Shown: piece by piece, positions 8,381-16,716 of the stretch
Layout of the letters: every line of letters starts with the position of its first letter
Numbering within the stretch: the stretch's first letter is position 1
Assembly (NCBI GenBank): GCA_009692365.1
Contig: SHZJ01000032.1
Span: 1-40,441 of the forward strand
DNA length: 40,441 nucleotides
Source: Gammaproteobacteria bacterium
GTDB lineage: Bacteria > Pseudomonadota > Gammaproteobacteria > Ga0077536
Reading direction: 5' to 3'
Translations under genes and position numbers: made by a program
The notes under the pieces: generated by a model
Seen by the model: the letters and a program-made list of their open reading frames with translations, nothing else
Told to the model about the DNA's origin: nothing
The model's database searches: none

Positions 8381-10099
8381 TTAATCGGGCGGCACGCCCC
8401 GCGGCTCGCTCTCAATTTCTGCCGCGCGGGGTTTTTCGCTCACCAAGCGCCGGTAGCGCTGCCGTTGGCGCTGTTTCAGGAGTTGTTCGATAGCGCCACT
8501 GAACTCCGCCTCCCACTGCGTTTCTTCCAGCAAAATAGGTAAGCCTAGGACCTCTTCCAGTAGCGGCCACAGCGGGCTATCCCGCAGGTTTTCTAGTAAT
8601 ACGCCAACCGGCATCGAAGGATGCTCCGTCAGACGCTCGAGCAGGGTGAACAGGAGGGCGGCTTCGTCGTTGCTAGAGACATCGAGGGCCGGCAAATGCC
8701 GCGCGAGCGGGGCGAGGCTCGGCTGACGCGCCAGCAAACCGATGGCGCGGCGCAGCAGCGAGGGCACGCGACCACTCTTGCGCGGGGCCATTGGTGGGGG
8801 GGCGCTTGGCCGCCGGTAAGACGGCGCTTGGCCCATTTGCACGCGGGTTTGCGCCACGCCCTCGAGATGCTGGATGAGCAGCTGCCGGAACGCCCCCACC
8901 GGCACCTTCCCAAGCAGGGGGCGCGCGAGGGCGATGAGTTGCGCCCGCCCGTCCAGGCTGCTGGTGTCGGCGCGGCCGGCCAATTCGTCGAACAGAAATT
9001 TTGACAGCGGCGTGATGTGTGCGGGTGCCCCAAAGCGGGCGGCGCCTTCGCTGCGCACCAGGCTGTCCGGATCCTGCCCCTGCGGCAGAAACAGAAAACC
9101 CGCTTTGCGCCCCTCTAACAGTAAAGGCAGCACCGTTTCCAGCGCACGCCAAGCGGCGCGGCGACCCGCGTTATCGCCGTCGAAGCAGAAGACCACCTCG
9201 GCGACATGGCGGAAAATCAGTTCCAGCTGTTCCGCAGTGGTCGCGGTGCCCAACGTCGCGACGGCGTTGTCGACGCCATGCTGGGCTAGCGCCACGACGT
9301 CCATGTAGCCTTCCACTACCAATACGCGACCGGGGCGGCGGCCGTTTTTCAGCACGTAATGCAGCCCGTAGAGTTCCTGACGTTTGTGAAAAATAGGGGT
9401 TTCCGGCGAATTGAGATATTTGGGTTCGCCGGTATCGATGATCCGTCCGCCTAAGCCCACGCAGCGCCCGCGGCGGTCGAGGATGGGAAAAATAATGCGG
9501 TCGCGAAACCGATCGTAAAACGTCCCGTTGTCGCGCGGTACGGCCAGACCCGCTTCCACCAGCTGTGCTCGACGCGTGGCGTCTACGCCCAGCTGGGTCA
9601 CCAAGGTCTCCCAACCAGCGGGGGCGTAGCCCAACCCAAAGGCTTTGGCCACCGTTCCCGTGAGGCCGCGGTGCTTGAGGTAATCCACGGCCCGTTCCTT
9701 GGCGGGGTGTTCGCGCAGCAGCCGGGCATAACACGTCTGCGCGGCCGCCATTAATTCGTAGAGTGGGGTGTAATTGACCGTCGGGGCCGCGCCGTCGGTT
9801 TCATAGCGCACCGTCAGGTGCAAGCCACCGGCCAGATCTTCCACCGCTTCCACAAAGCCGAGGCTGTCGTGATTCATCAAAAAGCCGATGGCCGAGCCGT
9901 GGGCGCCGCAGCCAAAGCAGTGATAGAACTGCTTTTCGGGGCTGACGGTGAACGAGGGTGTTTTCTCATTATGAAACGGACACAGGCCCTGGAAGTCGCG
10001 GCCTGCCTTCTTCAGCGTGACCGTACGGCCAACGACCTCCACGATATCCACGCGGGACAGCAGGTCGTCGATGAAGGATTGGGTGATTTTCCCGGCCAA
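8381..10099 (-). CDS. dnaG: DNA primase DnaG
   Basis: Makes the RNA primers for replication forks and works with DnaB helicase. It has 572 residues. The N-terminal CHC2 zinc finger has C40, H43, C61 and C64 in [13 protein letters not shown] and [11 protein letters not shown]. The TOPRIM catalytic domain contains VVEGYMD (E263, D267) and [17 protein letters not shown] (D307, D309), which bind metal. The C-terminal helicase-binding domain is more divergent, as is usual. The start is TTG at 10099, six bases after AGAGGT; the reading [21 protein letters not shown] begins there with no in-frame ATG nearby. A weak start fits the known low expression of primase relative to rpsU and rpoD. It sits between yqeY and rpoD. 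Confidence 0.96.
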   Translation of the reverse strand: MAGKITQSFIDDLLSRVDIVEVVGRTVTLKKAGRDFQGLCPFHNEKTPSFTVSPEKQFYHCFGCGAHGSAIGFLMNHDSLGFVEAVEDLAGGLHLTVRYETDGAAPTVNYTPLYELMAAAQTCYARLLREHPAKERAVDYLKHRGLTGTVAKAFGLGYAPAGWETLVTQLGVDATRRAQLVEAGLAVPRDNGTFYDRFRDRIIFPILDRRGRCVGLGGRIIDTGEPKYLNSPETPIFHKRQELYGLHYVLKNGRRPGRVLVVEGYMDVVALAQHGVDNAVATLGTATTAEQLELIFRHVAEVVFCFDGDNAGRRAAWRALETVLPLLLEGRKAGFLFLPQGQDPDSLVRSEGAARFGAPAHITPLSKFLFDELAGRADTSSLDGRAQLIALARPLLGKVPVGAFRQLLIQHLEGVAQTRVQMGQAPSYRRPSAPPPMAPRKSGRVPSLLRRAIGLLARQPSLAPLARHLPALDVSSNDEAALLFTLLERLTEHPSMPVGVLLENLRDSPLWPLLEEVLGLPILLEETQWEAEFSGAIEQLLKQRQRQRYRRLVSEKPRAAEIESEPRGVPPD

Positions 10100-10197
10100 G
10101 TCGCCACCTCTGGGGCTGCGCCGTGCGCCCCACTGGGCTAGATTCTATCGTGCAAAGGGCTGCCGGGACGGCCTATGCCGGGCGCGCCGGCGTGAAA

Positions 10198-10650
10198 TCA
10201 GCCGCCGAGGCGCTGTTTCACCTTCGCGCTGACGAGGCTTAGGTCGGCGCGACCCATGAGCTGGGGGCGCAGCGCGTTCATCACCCGGCCCATGTCTTTG
10301 AGGGTGACCGCGGCCAGCGCCTGAAGCGCTGCGGCTATGAGCATATCGACTTCGGCGTCGGCGAGCGGCGTCGGCAAATATTGTTCGACGATGCTTAGTT
10401 CGGCGCGCTCTTTAGCGGCAAGTTCTACCCGTCCAGCGCCATCGAACTGGGCGATGGACTCGCGGCGCTGGTTGGTCATCTTGGTGAGAATAGCGATGAC
10501 GTGGGTGTCATCTACTGCCACCCGGGTGTCGATTTCCTGCTGTTTTAACGCCGCCATCATGAAGCGCAGCGTGACCAGGCGAGTTTTCTCGCCGGTTTTC
10601 ATCGCGTGGATGATGTCCGCGCTCAGGCGCTCTTTAAGGGCACAAGCCAT
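10198..10650 (-). CDS. yqeY: GatB/YqeY domain-containing protein
   Basis: A 150-residue protein related to the tRNA-binding tail domain of GatB. Its exact role is not established; it may help tRNA-dependent amidation or another tRNA-linked process. The typical text LKERLSADIIHAMKTGEKTR is followed by LRFMMAALKQQEID and EQYLPTPLADAEVDMLI, and the C-terminal KDMGRVMNALRPQLMGRADLS block is clear. ATG 10650 is chosen because conservation starts there; in-frame sequence further upstream overlaps rpsU and is not conserved. No good Shine-Dalgarno is seen, so translation may be coupled to rpsU, whose stop codon is 41 bp upstream. This rpsU-yqeY-dnaG order is common in Gammaproteobacteria such as pseudomonads. 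Confidence 0.9.
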   Translation of the reverse strand: MACALKERLSADIIHAMKTGEKTRLVTLRFMMAALKQQEIDTRVAVDDTHVIAILTKMTNQRRESIAQFDGAGRVELAAKERAELSIVEQYLPTPLADAEVDMLIAAALQALAAVTLKDMGRVMNALRPQLMGRADLSLVSAKVKQRLGG

Positions 10651-10691
10651 GGCGTTAGGGCGAAACGGAGCGGACCCGTCGTCAGCGTCGG

Positions 10692-10907
10692 CTAGTAGTT
10701 GCGGACTCGCCGCGCCAGTTGGCGGGAGGCCTTCTTCTGCCATCGCTTTACGGCTGCTGCCGCTTTACGCTTGCGCTCTTGGGTGGGCTTTTCGTAGAAC
10801 TCGCGCTTGTGCACTTCGGCGAGAACGCCAGCTTTCTCACAGGAGCGCTTAAAGCGGCGCATGGCCACATCGAAGGGTTCGTTTTCGCGGACTCGGACTG
10901 AAGGCAT
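10692..10907 (-). CDS. rpsU: 30S ribosomal protein S21
   Basis: Small ribosomal subunit protein needed for efficient initiation. At 71 residues it is full length: [20 protein letters not shown] at the N-terminus, [18 protein letters not shown] in the middle and a very basic C-terminal tail ending RRVRNY. It is the first gene of the macromolecular-synthesis cluster. It is divergent from tsaD with only 72 bp between the start codons, so both promoters must share that short space. I found no clear LexA box there, although the corresponding E. coli promoter has one. Confidence 0.97.
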   Translation of the reverse strand: MPSVRVRENEPFDVAMRRFKRSCEKAGVLAEVHKREFYEKPTQERKRKAAAAVKRWQKKASRQLARRVRNY

Positions 10908-10979
10908 AGAGACGTCTTCTCGCAGGTTGGGCTTTAGACTATTGATCCAGACCCGAAACTTTAACGAGCGCGGTCACGA

Positions 10980-12023
10980 ATGTCTATCGGCAAACCCAAT
11001 CCATCCTCTTTCATCGTGCTGGGCATTGAAACTTCCTGCGACGAGACTGGCGTTGCCCTCTACGATTTGGCCCATGGGCTGTTGGCGCACGAGTTGTTTA
11101 GCCAGGTGGATATGCACCGCGTGTACGGCGGCGTGGTGCCTGAACTGGCGTCACGTGACCACGTGCGGCGGGTCGTGCCGCTGACTCGGGCGGTGTTGCA
11201 AGCGGCCGGAATCACGCTGCAAGAACTCGCCGGCATCGCCTACACCGCCGGCCCCGGACTCATCGGCGCGCTGCTGGTGGGAGCCGGCGTGGCGCAAGGG
11301 CTGGCGGTCGGGCTGGGGCTGCCCGCCGTCGGTGTGCACCACATGGAAGCCCATTTGCTGGCCCCGCAGTTGGAACCCAATCCCCCGGCTTTTCCCTTCT
11401 TGGCGCTGCTGGTGTCCGGGGGGCACACGCTCTTGGTGGACGTCGAAGGGCTAGGGCGCTACCGCGTGCTCGGCGAATCCTTGGATGATGCGGTGGGCGA
11501 AGCTTTCGACAAGACCGCCAAACTCTTGGGCTTGGGCTATCCCGGGGGACCGGCCGTGGAAGCACTCGCTCGGCAGGGCGACCCGCAGCGTTTTCGTTTC
11601 CCGCGCCCCATGACCGACCGCCCGGGGCTGGATTTCAGCTTCAGCGGCCTCAAAACCTATACCGCGACGACCGTGCGCGCGCACGCCGCCGAGCCGGGCG
11701 CCGGGGCCGATATCGCCCGGGCGTTCTCCGATGCTGTGGTCGATACCTTCGTCATCAAATGCCGCCGCGCGTTAAAGCTCACGGGCCGCGCCACGCTGGT
11801 CGTGGCCGGCGGCGTGAGCGCAAACCGGGCGTTGCGCGCCGGTTTGGACGCCCTGGGTCAGGCGCTATCCGTGCGGATGTGTTATCCGGCGTTAGCGTTC
11901 TGTACCGATAACGGTGCGATGGTGGCCTACGCAGGTTGCTTGCGCCTGGCGGCCGGTGCGCGCGACGACAGCGCGTTCGCGGTGAGGCCGCGCTGGTCGT
12001 TGGAAGACTTAGTAGCGCCTTAG
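10980..12023 (+). CDS. tsaD: tRNA N6-threonylcarbamoyladenosine transferase TsaD
   Basis: Catalytic subunit of the complex (with TsaB and TsaE) that transfers the threonylcarbamoyl group from TC-AMP to A37 of ANN-decoding tRNAs. It is a 347-residue ASKHA-fold protein. The start [16 protein letters not shown] (residues 14-29) and the metal-binding motif HHMEAH (H121 and H125) are intact. [14 protein letters not shown] and [19 protein letters not shown] are typical, as is the C-terminal [14 protein letters not shown] and [15 protein letters not shown] at 10980. The 3' end overlaps the convergent plsY gene by 15 bp, leaving no room for a terminator between them. Confidence 0.97.
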   Translation: MSIGKPNPSSFIVLGIETSCDETGVALYDLAHGLLAHELFSQVDMHRVYGGVVPELASRDHVRRVVPLTRAVLQAAGITLQELAGIAYTAGPGLIGALLVGAGVAQGLAVGLGLPAVGVHHMEAHLLAPQLEPNPPAFPFLALLVSGGHTLLVDVEGLGRYRVLGESLDDAVGEAFDKTAKLLGLGYPGGPAVEALARQGDPQRFRFPRPMTDRPGLDFSFSGLKTYTATTVRAHAAEPGAGADIARAFSDAVVDTFVIKCRRALKLTGRATLVVAGGVSANRALRAGLDALGQALSVRMCYPALAFCTDNGAMVAYAGCLRLAAGARDDSAFAVRPRWSLEDLVAP

Positions 12024-12626
12024 CGGACCTCCGGCGGTGGGCTTGCCGATGCGGTTTTCGGTGCCGGCCTGCAGGCGAGCGATATTCGCCCGGTGACGCC
12101 AAAAAATGGCGCTCGCCATGACGACCAGCGCCCCCGTGATGGCGGCGGGTAGTCCCAGCGCGGCCCCGACCAACGGCGCGGCCGCCGTGGCCAGCAGCGC
12201 AGCCAGCGAGGAGTAGCGAAAAACCGCCGCGGTGGTCAGCCATATCCCGCAGAAAGCCGCCCCCAGCGCCGGCGCGAGGGCGAACAGCACTCCGGTGAAC
12301 GTGGCCACCCCTTTGCCGCCGCGGAACCCGAAGAAAACGGGAAACAAATGACCCAGAAACGCCGCGCAGGCGCAGCCGCCGACGACCCACGGCGCGAGGT
12401 CGAAGTGTGTCGCCAAGAGCACCGGCACGACGCCTTTCGCGATATCGCCCAGCAGCGTTGCCGCGGCCGCGACCTTGCCCGCACTGCGCAGCACATTCGT
12501 GGCGCCGGGGTTGCCCGAACCTGATTCGCGCGGGTCTGGCGCGCCGATCAGTCGACAAATTAGCACCGCCGAGGACAACGACCCCACCAGATAGCTCGCT
12601 ACCACTGCACCTGAAGATAAAAACAT
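12009..12626 (-). CDS. plsY: Glycerol-3-phosphate acyltransferase PlsY
   Basis: Integral membrane enzyme that acylates sn-glycerol 3-phosphate from acyl-phosphate, the first step of phospholipid synthesis (partner PlsX is not in the window). It has 205 residues with about five hydrophobic segments. The motifs are [13 protein letters not shown] (35-47), [10 protein letters not shown] (60-69) and [12 protein letters not shown], which matches the family well. ATG 12626 ([16 protein letters not shown]) is chosen so that the first membrane helix is at the N-terminus; a further upstream in-frame start would only add polar residues. It is divergent from folB and convergent with tsaD, as in pseudomonads. 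Confidence 0.95.
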   Translation of the reverse strand: MFLSSGAVVASYLVGSLSSAVLICRLIGAPDPRESGSGNPGATNVLRSAGKVAAAATLLGDIAKGVVPVLLATHFDLAPWVVGGCACAAFLGHLFPVFFGFRGGKGVATFTGVLFALAPALGAAFCGIWLTTAAVFRYSSLAALLATAAAPLVGAALGLPAAITGALVVMASAIFWRHRANIARLQAGTENRIGKPTAGGPLRRY

Positions 12627-12726
12627 TCTGACTCGCGGGATGGATGATGGCCGGCCTGCTGCCGACATTCATCGTTATACTTCCGAACTCGACACAAGCC
12701 AATTGCGGCGACCTAGGGAACCGACC

Positions 12727-13086
12727 ATGGATATTGTTTTCCTCCACGGCCTGCGCGTGGCTACCGTGATCGGCCTGTGGGATTGGGAACGCCAGTTCAA
12801 ACAAACCTTGGTGATCGATCTCGACCTTGGCACCGACCTCACCGCGGCGGCGCGCAGCGATGCCATCCACGACACGCTGGACTACAAAGCCGTCACCAAG
12901 CGGGTGATCTACCTGGTGGAAAACGGCGGCTTTTTGTTAGTGGAAGCGCTGGCAGAAAACCTCACCAGCACCTTGTTCGCAGAGTTCGCCGTGAACTGGA
13001 TACGGTTACGCATCAACAAGAAATCTGCCGTGCGCCAAGTGCGCGACGTCGGCATCCTCATCGAGCGCACGCGCCCCACGCAATGA
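12727..13086 (+). CDS. folB: Dihydroneopterin aldolase FolB
   Basis: Cleaves 7,8-dihydroneopterin to 6-hydroxymethyl-7,8-dihydropterin and glycolaldehyde in folate synthesis. The 119-residue protein starts MDIVFLHGLRVATVIGLWDWE, where the family has a conserved V-I-G-x-x-x-W-E segment. It continues with the DLTAAARSDAIHDTLDYKAV block and LVEALAEN, and ends with a conserved lysine-containing strand (INKKSAVRQVRDVGILIER). Length is normal. ATG 12727 marks the start of conservation. Its stop codon overlaps the folK start (ATGA), which indicates translational coupling with the next enzyme of the same pathway. Confidence 0.95.
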   Translation: MDIVFLHGLRVATVIGLWDWERQFKQTLVIDLDLGTDLTAAARSDAIHDTLDYKAVTKRVIYLVENGGFLLVEALAENLTSTLFAEFAVNWIRLRINKKSAVRQVRDVGILIERTRPTQ

Positions 13087-13607
13087 CCCAAATCTACCTC
13101 AGCCTTGGCAGTAATGTGAACGCGAGCGAGAACCTGCGCGCCGCCCTGCTTGCACTGGGCAGCACCTACGGCGCGCTGCGCTGCTCGGCCATTTATCGCA
13201 CCCCGGCGATGGGTTTTGCCGGCCAGGATTTCCTGAATCTGGTGGTTGGTCTTGACACCTCCGTGCTGCCGGTGCTGGTGTTGGACGAACTGCGTCGGCT
13301 TGAAGCCAGACAGGGCCGCCACCGCGGCGAAGCGCGGTTCGCCGATCGCACCTTGGATGTAGATTTGCTGACCTACGGCGATCAAATCAGCGGCACGCCC
13401 CCGCTGCCGCGCGCCGACATCGAGGACTACGACTTTGTGCTCGGGCCACTGGCGGAAATCGCCGGTGGCGAGGCGCATCCGGTGCTGGGTAAAACCTACG
13501 CCGAATTGTGGGCGGCCATGGGCCGGGATAAAGCACCTTTGGTGCGCGTCGAGGAGGCCGTGGAACAGGCCATTCTCAGCGCTTTGACCCCATCGCAGGA
13601 GGCTTGA
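13083..13607 (+). CDS. folK: 2-amino-4-hydroxy-6-hydroxymethyldihydropteridine pyrophosphokinase FolK
   Basis: Transfers pyrophosphate from ATP to 6-hydroxymethyl-dihydropterin, the product of FolB. It has 174 residues. It begins IYLSLGSNVNASENLRAAL; the substrate loop YRTPAMGFAGQDFLNLV and the metal-binding FADRTLDVDLLTYG (canonical form GPRTLDLDIL, both aspartates kept) are present. The A-D pair in place of G-P in that last motif is a mild divergence, seen also in second copies of FolK in pseudomonads as I recall, so another folK could exist elsewhere in the genome. It overlaps folB by 4 bp (ATGA) and is followed after one base by the lipoprotein gene. Confidence 0.93.
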   Translation: MTQIYLSLGSNVNASENLRAALLALGSTYGALRCSAIYRTPAMGFAGQDFLNLVVGLDTSVLPVLVLDELRRLEARQGRHRGEARFADRTLDVDLLTYGDQISGTPPLPRADIEDYDFVLGPLAEIAGGEAHPVLGKTYAELWAAMGRDKAPLVRVEEAVEQAILSALTPSQEA

Positions 13608-13608
13608 G

Positions 13609-14070
13609 ATGCCTAGAATCCGCGCGCGCGCGCTGGGCATGGCCAGCCTGTTGTTGACGGCGGCTCTGGTGCTGAATCTGGCGGGCTGCGCCATCGCCAA
13701 AAGTCAGGCCGATAGCCGCCGCAACACGGCCTTGACCAAGGCCACTGAGAACTACCAAAAACTGATCCGCTGGGGACTTTTCGAAGAAGCCAGCCGGTAT
13801 GTCAAGACCCGCGAAGGGGAATCGGTCGTCCCTGATTTAGCGCTTTTCGCGCCTTGGTCCGTGACCAAATACACCATGGGCGAGGTGCGGCGGGGCACCG
13901 ATCCTTACGAAGTACATATTGCCGCCAGTATTGAGTTTTATCGCAAGGACACGCGCCTCATCTCAAATCTGCGCGACGAGCAACTTTGGTGGTACGACAT
14001 CGTCCTGGAAAGCTGGTTCCTGGGTACGTCAATGCCAGATTTTGCCAGTGCGGCGCAACGCCCGCGGTAG
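13609..14070 (+). CDS. Lipoprotein of unknown function
   Basis: A 153-residue protein with a lipoprotein signal peptide: basic RIRARALG, a hydrophobic stretch MASLLLTAALVLNL, then the lipobox LAGC with the lipidated cysteine at position 27. The residue after the cysteine is Ala, so by the usual +2 rule it would go to the outer membrane. The mature part has no motif I recognise; it contains a region of alternating charged residues (NYQKLIRWGLFEEASRYV) that may be helical and a later beta-rich part. The start follows the folK stop by one base, so it is probably co-transcribed with folB-folK. No function can be given. Its stop is adjacent to the convergent SDR gene. Confidence 0.85.
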   Translation: MPRIRARALGMASLLLTAALVLNLAGCAIAKSQADSRRNTALTKATENYQKLIRWGLFEEASRYVKTREGESVVPDLALFAPWSVTKYTMGEVRRGTDPYEVHIAASIEFYRKDTRLISNLRDEQLWWYDIVLESWFLGTSMPDFASAAQRPR

Positions 14071-14796
14071 CTAGCCGGTAACGCTGCGCCCACCGTCTAC
14101 CGCGATGGTCTGCCCAGTCACGTAGGACGCTCGCAGGAGGTAGAGCACCGCTTCGGCGATATCGTGCGGCTCGCCGCGGCGCCCCAGCGGGGTGCGGGCG
14201 AGCAGGCGGTCTTGTTCCTCCAAACCACCTGCCTCGGGCCACAGAATGGCACCGGGTGCCACTGCGTTGACGCGCACCGTCGGCGCAAGCTCCTGCGCCA
14301 ACGCGCGGGTGAGTCCGGCCAGTCCCGCCTTGGCAGCACTGTAAATCGGGAAGCCGGCTTTAGGGCGCTCGGCGTAAATGTCCGTCACGTTAACGATGGC
14401 GCCCGCCGCTTTGCCCAACCACGGCAGCGCGGCCTGACACAATAGAAAAGGCGCCCGCAGGTTGGTGTCGAAAATGTCCGCCCAATCGGCCGCGCTCGCG
14501 TGCGCCACCGAGGTGGGACGAAACACTGCGGCGTTGTTAACCAGGCCATCTAGTCGCCCCCAGTGCGCGGCGGCGGCGGCCACCAAGGGGGCAATGGCCA
14601 GGGCGTCGCTCAGGTCGGCGCGGAGCGCCAGGGCAGTATTGGCGCGCGGCCGGTTGAGCCCGGCTACCAAGGCCTGCGCGGCGGCCTGCGAATGGTGGTA
14701 GTGCACGACCACGCAGTAGCCCGCCGCGTGCAGGGTTTGCGCAATTTGGGCGCCCAGACGTTGCGCCGCACCGGTGACGAGAATGACTTCATTCAT
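14071..14796 (-). CDS. Pteridine reductase-like short-chain dehydrogenase
   Basis: A 241-residue NADPH-dependent SDR. The nucleotide-binding motif is TGAAQRLGAQIAQ (from residue 8), with an arginine at the position that favours NADPH and folate-type pteridine reductases (TGAxxR). VNNAA is at 86-90. The catalytic residues are D139 and the pair Y152/K156 in IYSAAKAG. The C-terminal text APGAILWPEAG, RTPLGRRGEPHDIAEAV and YVTGQTIAVDGGRS is typical. The DxxxY form of the active site is that of pteridine reductases and FolM. This fits its location next to folB and folK: it may reduce dihydrobiopterin or dihydrofolate. ATG 14796 is chosen over an upstream in-frame start because the fold begins there. 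Confidence 0.85.
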   Translation of the reverse strand: MNEVILVTGAAQRLGAQIAQTLHAAGYCVVVHYHHSQAAAQALVAGLNRPRANTALALRADLSDALAIAPLVAAAAAHWGRLDGLVNNAAVFRPTSVAHASAADWADIFDTNLRAPFLLCQAALPWLGKAAGAIVNVTDIYAERPKAGFPIYSAAKAGLAGLTRALAQELAPTVRVNAVAPGAILWPEAGGLEEQDRLLARTPLGRRGEPHDIAEAVLYLLRASYVTGQTIAVDGGRSVTG

Positions 14797-14852
14797 AACC
14801 AGACCTACGATTAAATGCCCTACTCGGTTCAAGCGGGGCACGAGGATAGCGC

Positions 14853-16022
14853 GTGAAACTCTCGACGAGACTACCCGATCCTACTGCGGATGAGCTAACC
14901 GCCAGCGCGGCGCTGTGCGCACAAATTGCGGCTGAAGTCAGCGCGCTAGGCGGATTTATGCCCTTCGAGCGCTATATGGAAATGGCCTTGTTTGAGCCGC
15001 CCTATGGTTATTACGTCGGCGGGGCGCACAAGTTCGGCGCGGCCGGTGATTTCCTCACCGCGCCCGAAATTTCTCCGTTGTTTGGGCGGGCCGTGGCCGC
15101 GCAGTGCCACGCCGCGCAGGCCTATGGCCACACCATCGTTGAATTTGGCGGCGGTAGCGGCCGACTCGCCGCCAGCGTGCTAGAGGAACTAGCGCGGCGC
15201 GGCGCGCTGCCGGCGCGCTACCTCATCGTCGAATTAAGCCCCGAACTCCGCGCCCGCCAACGCGCCTTGCTGGCCACACTGCCCTGCGTCGACGCGCTGC
15301 AAATCGACTGGCTGAGCGGTCCACCGGCGGTGCCGGTGGACGGCATTGTGCTGGCCAATGAAATTCTAGATGCCCTGCCCACCACGGTTTTTCGGGTCGG
15401 TGAAGCCGGCTATCTGGAGCGTGGCATCGGCGCGGAGGCGGGGCAACTGGGGTGGCGAGAACGCCCGGCGTCGGCGCAGCTGGCGGCACAACTGGACCTG
15501 ACACTGGCCGACCACGCCTTGCCGGCGGGCCACTGTGCCGAAATCAATCTGCGCCAACCCCTCTGGATCGCCGACCTTGCGCGTTTTTTGCGGCGGGGGG
15601 TTGCGCTGCTGTTCGATTACGGCGGCCCGCGGGCCGAGATTTATCATCCGGCGCGTGAGGTTGGTACCCTGCGCTGCTACTGGCGCCACTGTCTGCACGA
15701 CGATCCGTTATGGTTGCCGGGGCTGCAAGACCTAACCGCCTCGGTGGATTTCACGGCGGCGGCCGAGTCCGCGCTCGCGGCCGGCATGAGCGTTGCCGGC
15801 TACGCCACGCAGGCGAGCTTTCTGTTGGCCAACGGCATCGAGGGCCTACTCGCCGAAGAAATGGCCCGTCACCCCGCGGCGGCCATGAAACTCGCCGCGC
15901 AGGCCAAACAGCTCTTGTTACCAACTGAGATGGGGACTATTTGTAAGGTGTTGGCGTTAGGGATCGGCATGGAACCTGAGTTGGTTGGGTTTTGTCTACG
16001 CGATGAGCGCCATCGCTTGTAG
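14853..16022 (+). CDS. MidA/NDUFAF7-type SAM-dependent methyltransferase (DUF185)
   Basis: A 389-residue protein of the MidA family; eukaryotic NDUFAF7 methylates an arginine of complex I, and bacterial members are less well understood. Key parts are FMPFERYMEMALFEPPYGYY (35-54), GDFLTAPEISPLFG (65-78) and the SAM-binding glycine loop EFGGGSGRLAASVL (97-110). IVLANEILDALP follows the family pattern. The start is GTG 14853; no better ATG exists upstream of the conserved part. The gene is divergent from the SDR gene, with only 56 bp between starts. It precedes msrA, whose start is 64 bp downstream. Confidence 0.9.
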   Translation: MKLSTRLPDPTADELTASAALCAQIAAEVSALGGFMPFERYMEMALFEPPYGYYVGGAHKFGAAGDFLTAPEISPLFGRAVAAQCHAAQAYGHTIVEFGGGSGRLAASVLEELARRGALPARYLIVELSPELRARQRALLATLPCVDALQIDWLSGPPAVPVDGIVLANEILDALPTTVFRVGEAGYLERGIGAEAGQLGWRERPASAQLAAQLDLTLADHALPAGHCAEINLRQPLWIADLARFLRRGVALLFDYGGPRAEIYHPAREVGTLRCYWRHCLHDDPLWLPGLQDLTASVDFTAAAESALAAGMSVAGYATQASFLLANGIEGLLAEEMARHPAAAMKLAAQAKQLLLPTEMGTICKVLALGIGMEPELVGFCLRDERHRL

Positions 16023-16086
16023 GCCGGCGACGTTTCTGCAACCGGCTGCGCCGAGCCAAAAACAGGGTTTTTTAGGAGCACGATTC

Positions 16087-16716
16087 GTGCGCGCACTGAC
16101 GTTAACCTTTCTGGTCTTCTGCACCTTGAGCTCGGTGGCCGCCGAGCCCGCCGGGGCGCCAGCCGCCGGGTCCACCCCAGCGGCTGCCCCCGCGTTGGCG
16201 ACTTTTGCCGGCGGGTGTTTCTGGTGCATGGAACCGCCCTATGAAAAGGAAGTCGGCGTGCTGGCGGTGGTTTCCGGCTATACGGGCGGCACGCAAAAAA
16301 ATCCCAGCTATGAAGCCGTTTCCAGCGGCAACACCGGCCATGCGGAAGCGGTGCAGGTGACCTACGACCCGGCAAAAATAAGCTATGCGCGACTGCTCGA
16401 TATTTTCTGGCGCAACATCGACCCACTCGCCGTGGACCGCCAGTTCTGCGATGCCGGCAATCAGTATCGCTCGGCCATCTTCTACCACGATGCGCAGCAG
16501 GAAGCGGCGGCGCGGGCGAGTAAGGAGGCGCTGAGTCAGTCGGGTCGTTTCAAGGAGCCGATCGCGACCCTCGTGGTGGCGGCGGGCGACTTCTATCCCG
16601 CCGAGGACTACCACCAGGGCTATTCCAAAAAGAACGTGCTGCAGTACAAGTACTATCGGTATCGCTGCGGTCGCGACCAGCGCTTGACCGAGCTGTGGGG
16701 CGCTAGTCCGAAATAA
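16087..16716 (+). CDS. msrA: Peptide methionine sulfoxide reductase MsrA, probably exported
   Basis: Reduces methionine-S-sulfoxide in proteins. From GTG 16087, which has AGGAG at 16074-16078 eight bases upstream, the protein is 209 residues. It begins with a probable signal peptide (RALTLTFLVFCTLSSVAA) and then an Ala/Pro-rich linker (residues 20-38). The catalytic motif GGCFWCMEPPYEKEVGV has the nucleophile C44. SGYTGGTQKNPSYEAV, SGNTGHAEAV and the C-terminal PAEDYHQGYSKKN confirm the family. Two more cysteines (FCDAGNQYRS and YRCGRDQ) may act in resolution. Most MsrA proteins are cytosolic, so export to the periplasm is the unusual point. An in-frame start further upstream at 15985 would bury the signal and overlap the previous gene. 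It overlaps the convergent cca gene by 14 bp. Confidence 0.93.
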   Translation: MRALTLTFLVFCTLSSVAAEPAGAPAAGSTPAAAPALATFAGGCFWCMEPPYEKEVGVLAVVSGYTGGTQKNPSYEAVSSGNTGHAEAVQVTYDPAKISYARLLDIFWRNIDPLAVDRQFCDAGNQYRSAIFYHDAQQEAAARASKEALSQSGRFKEPIATLVVAAGDFYPAEDYHQGYSKKNVLQYKYYRYRCGRDQRLTELWGASPK

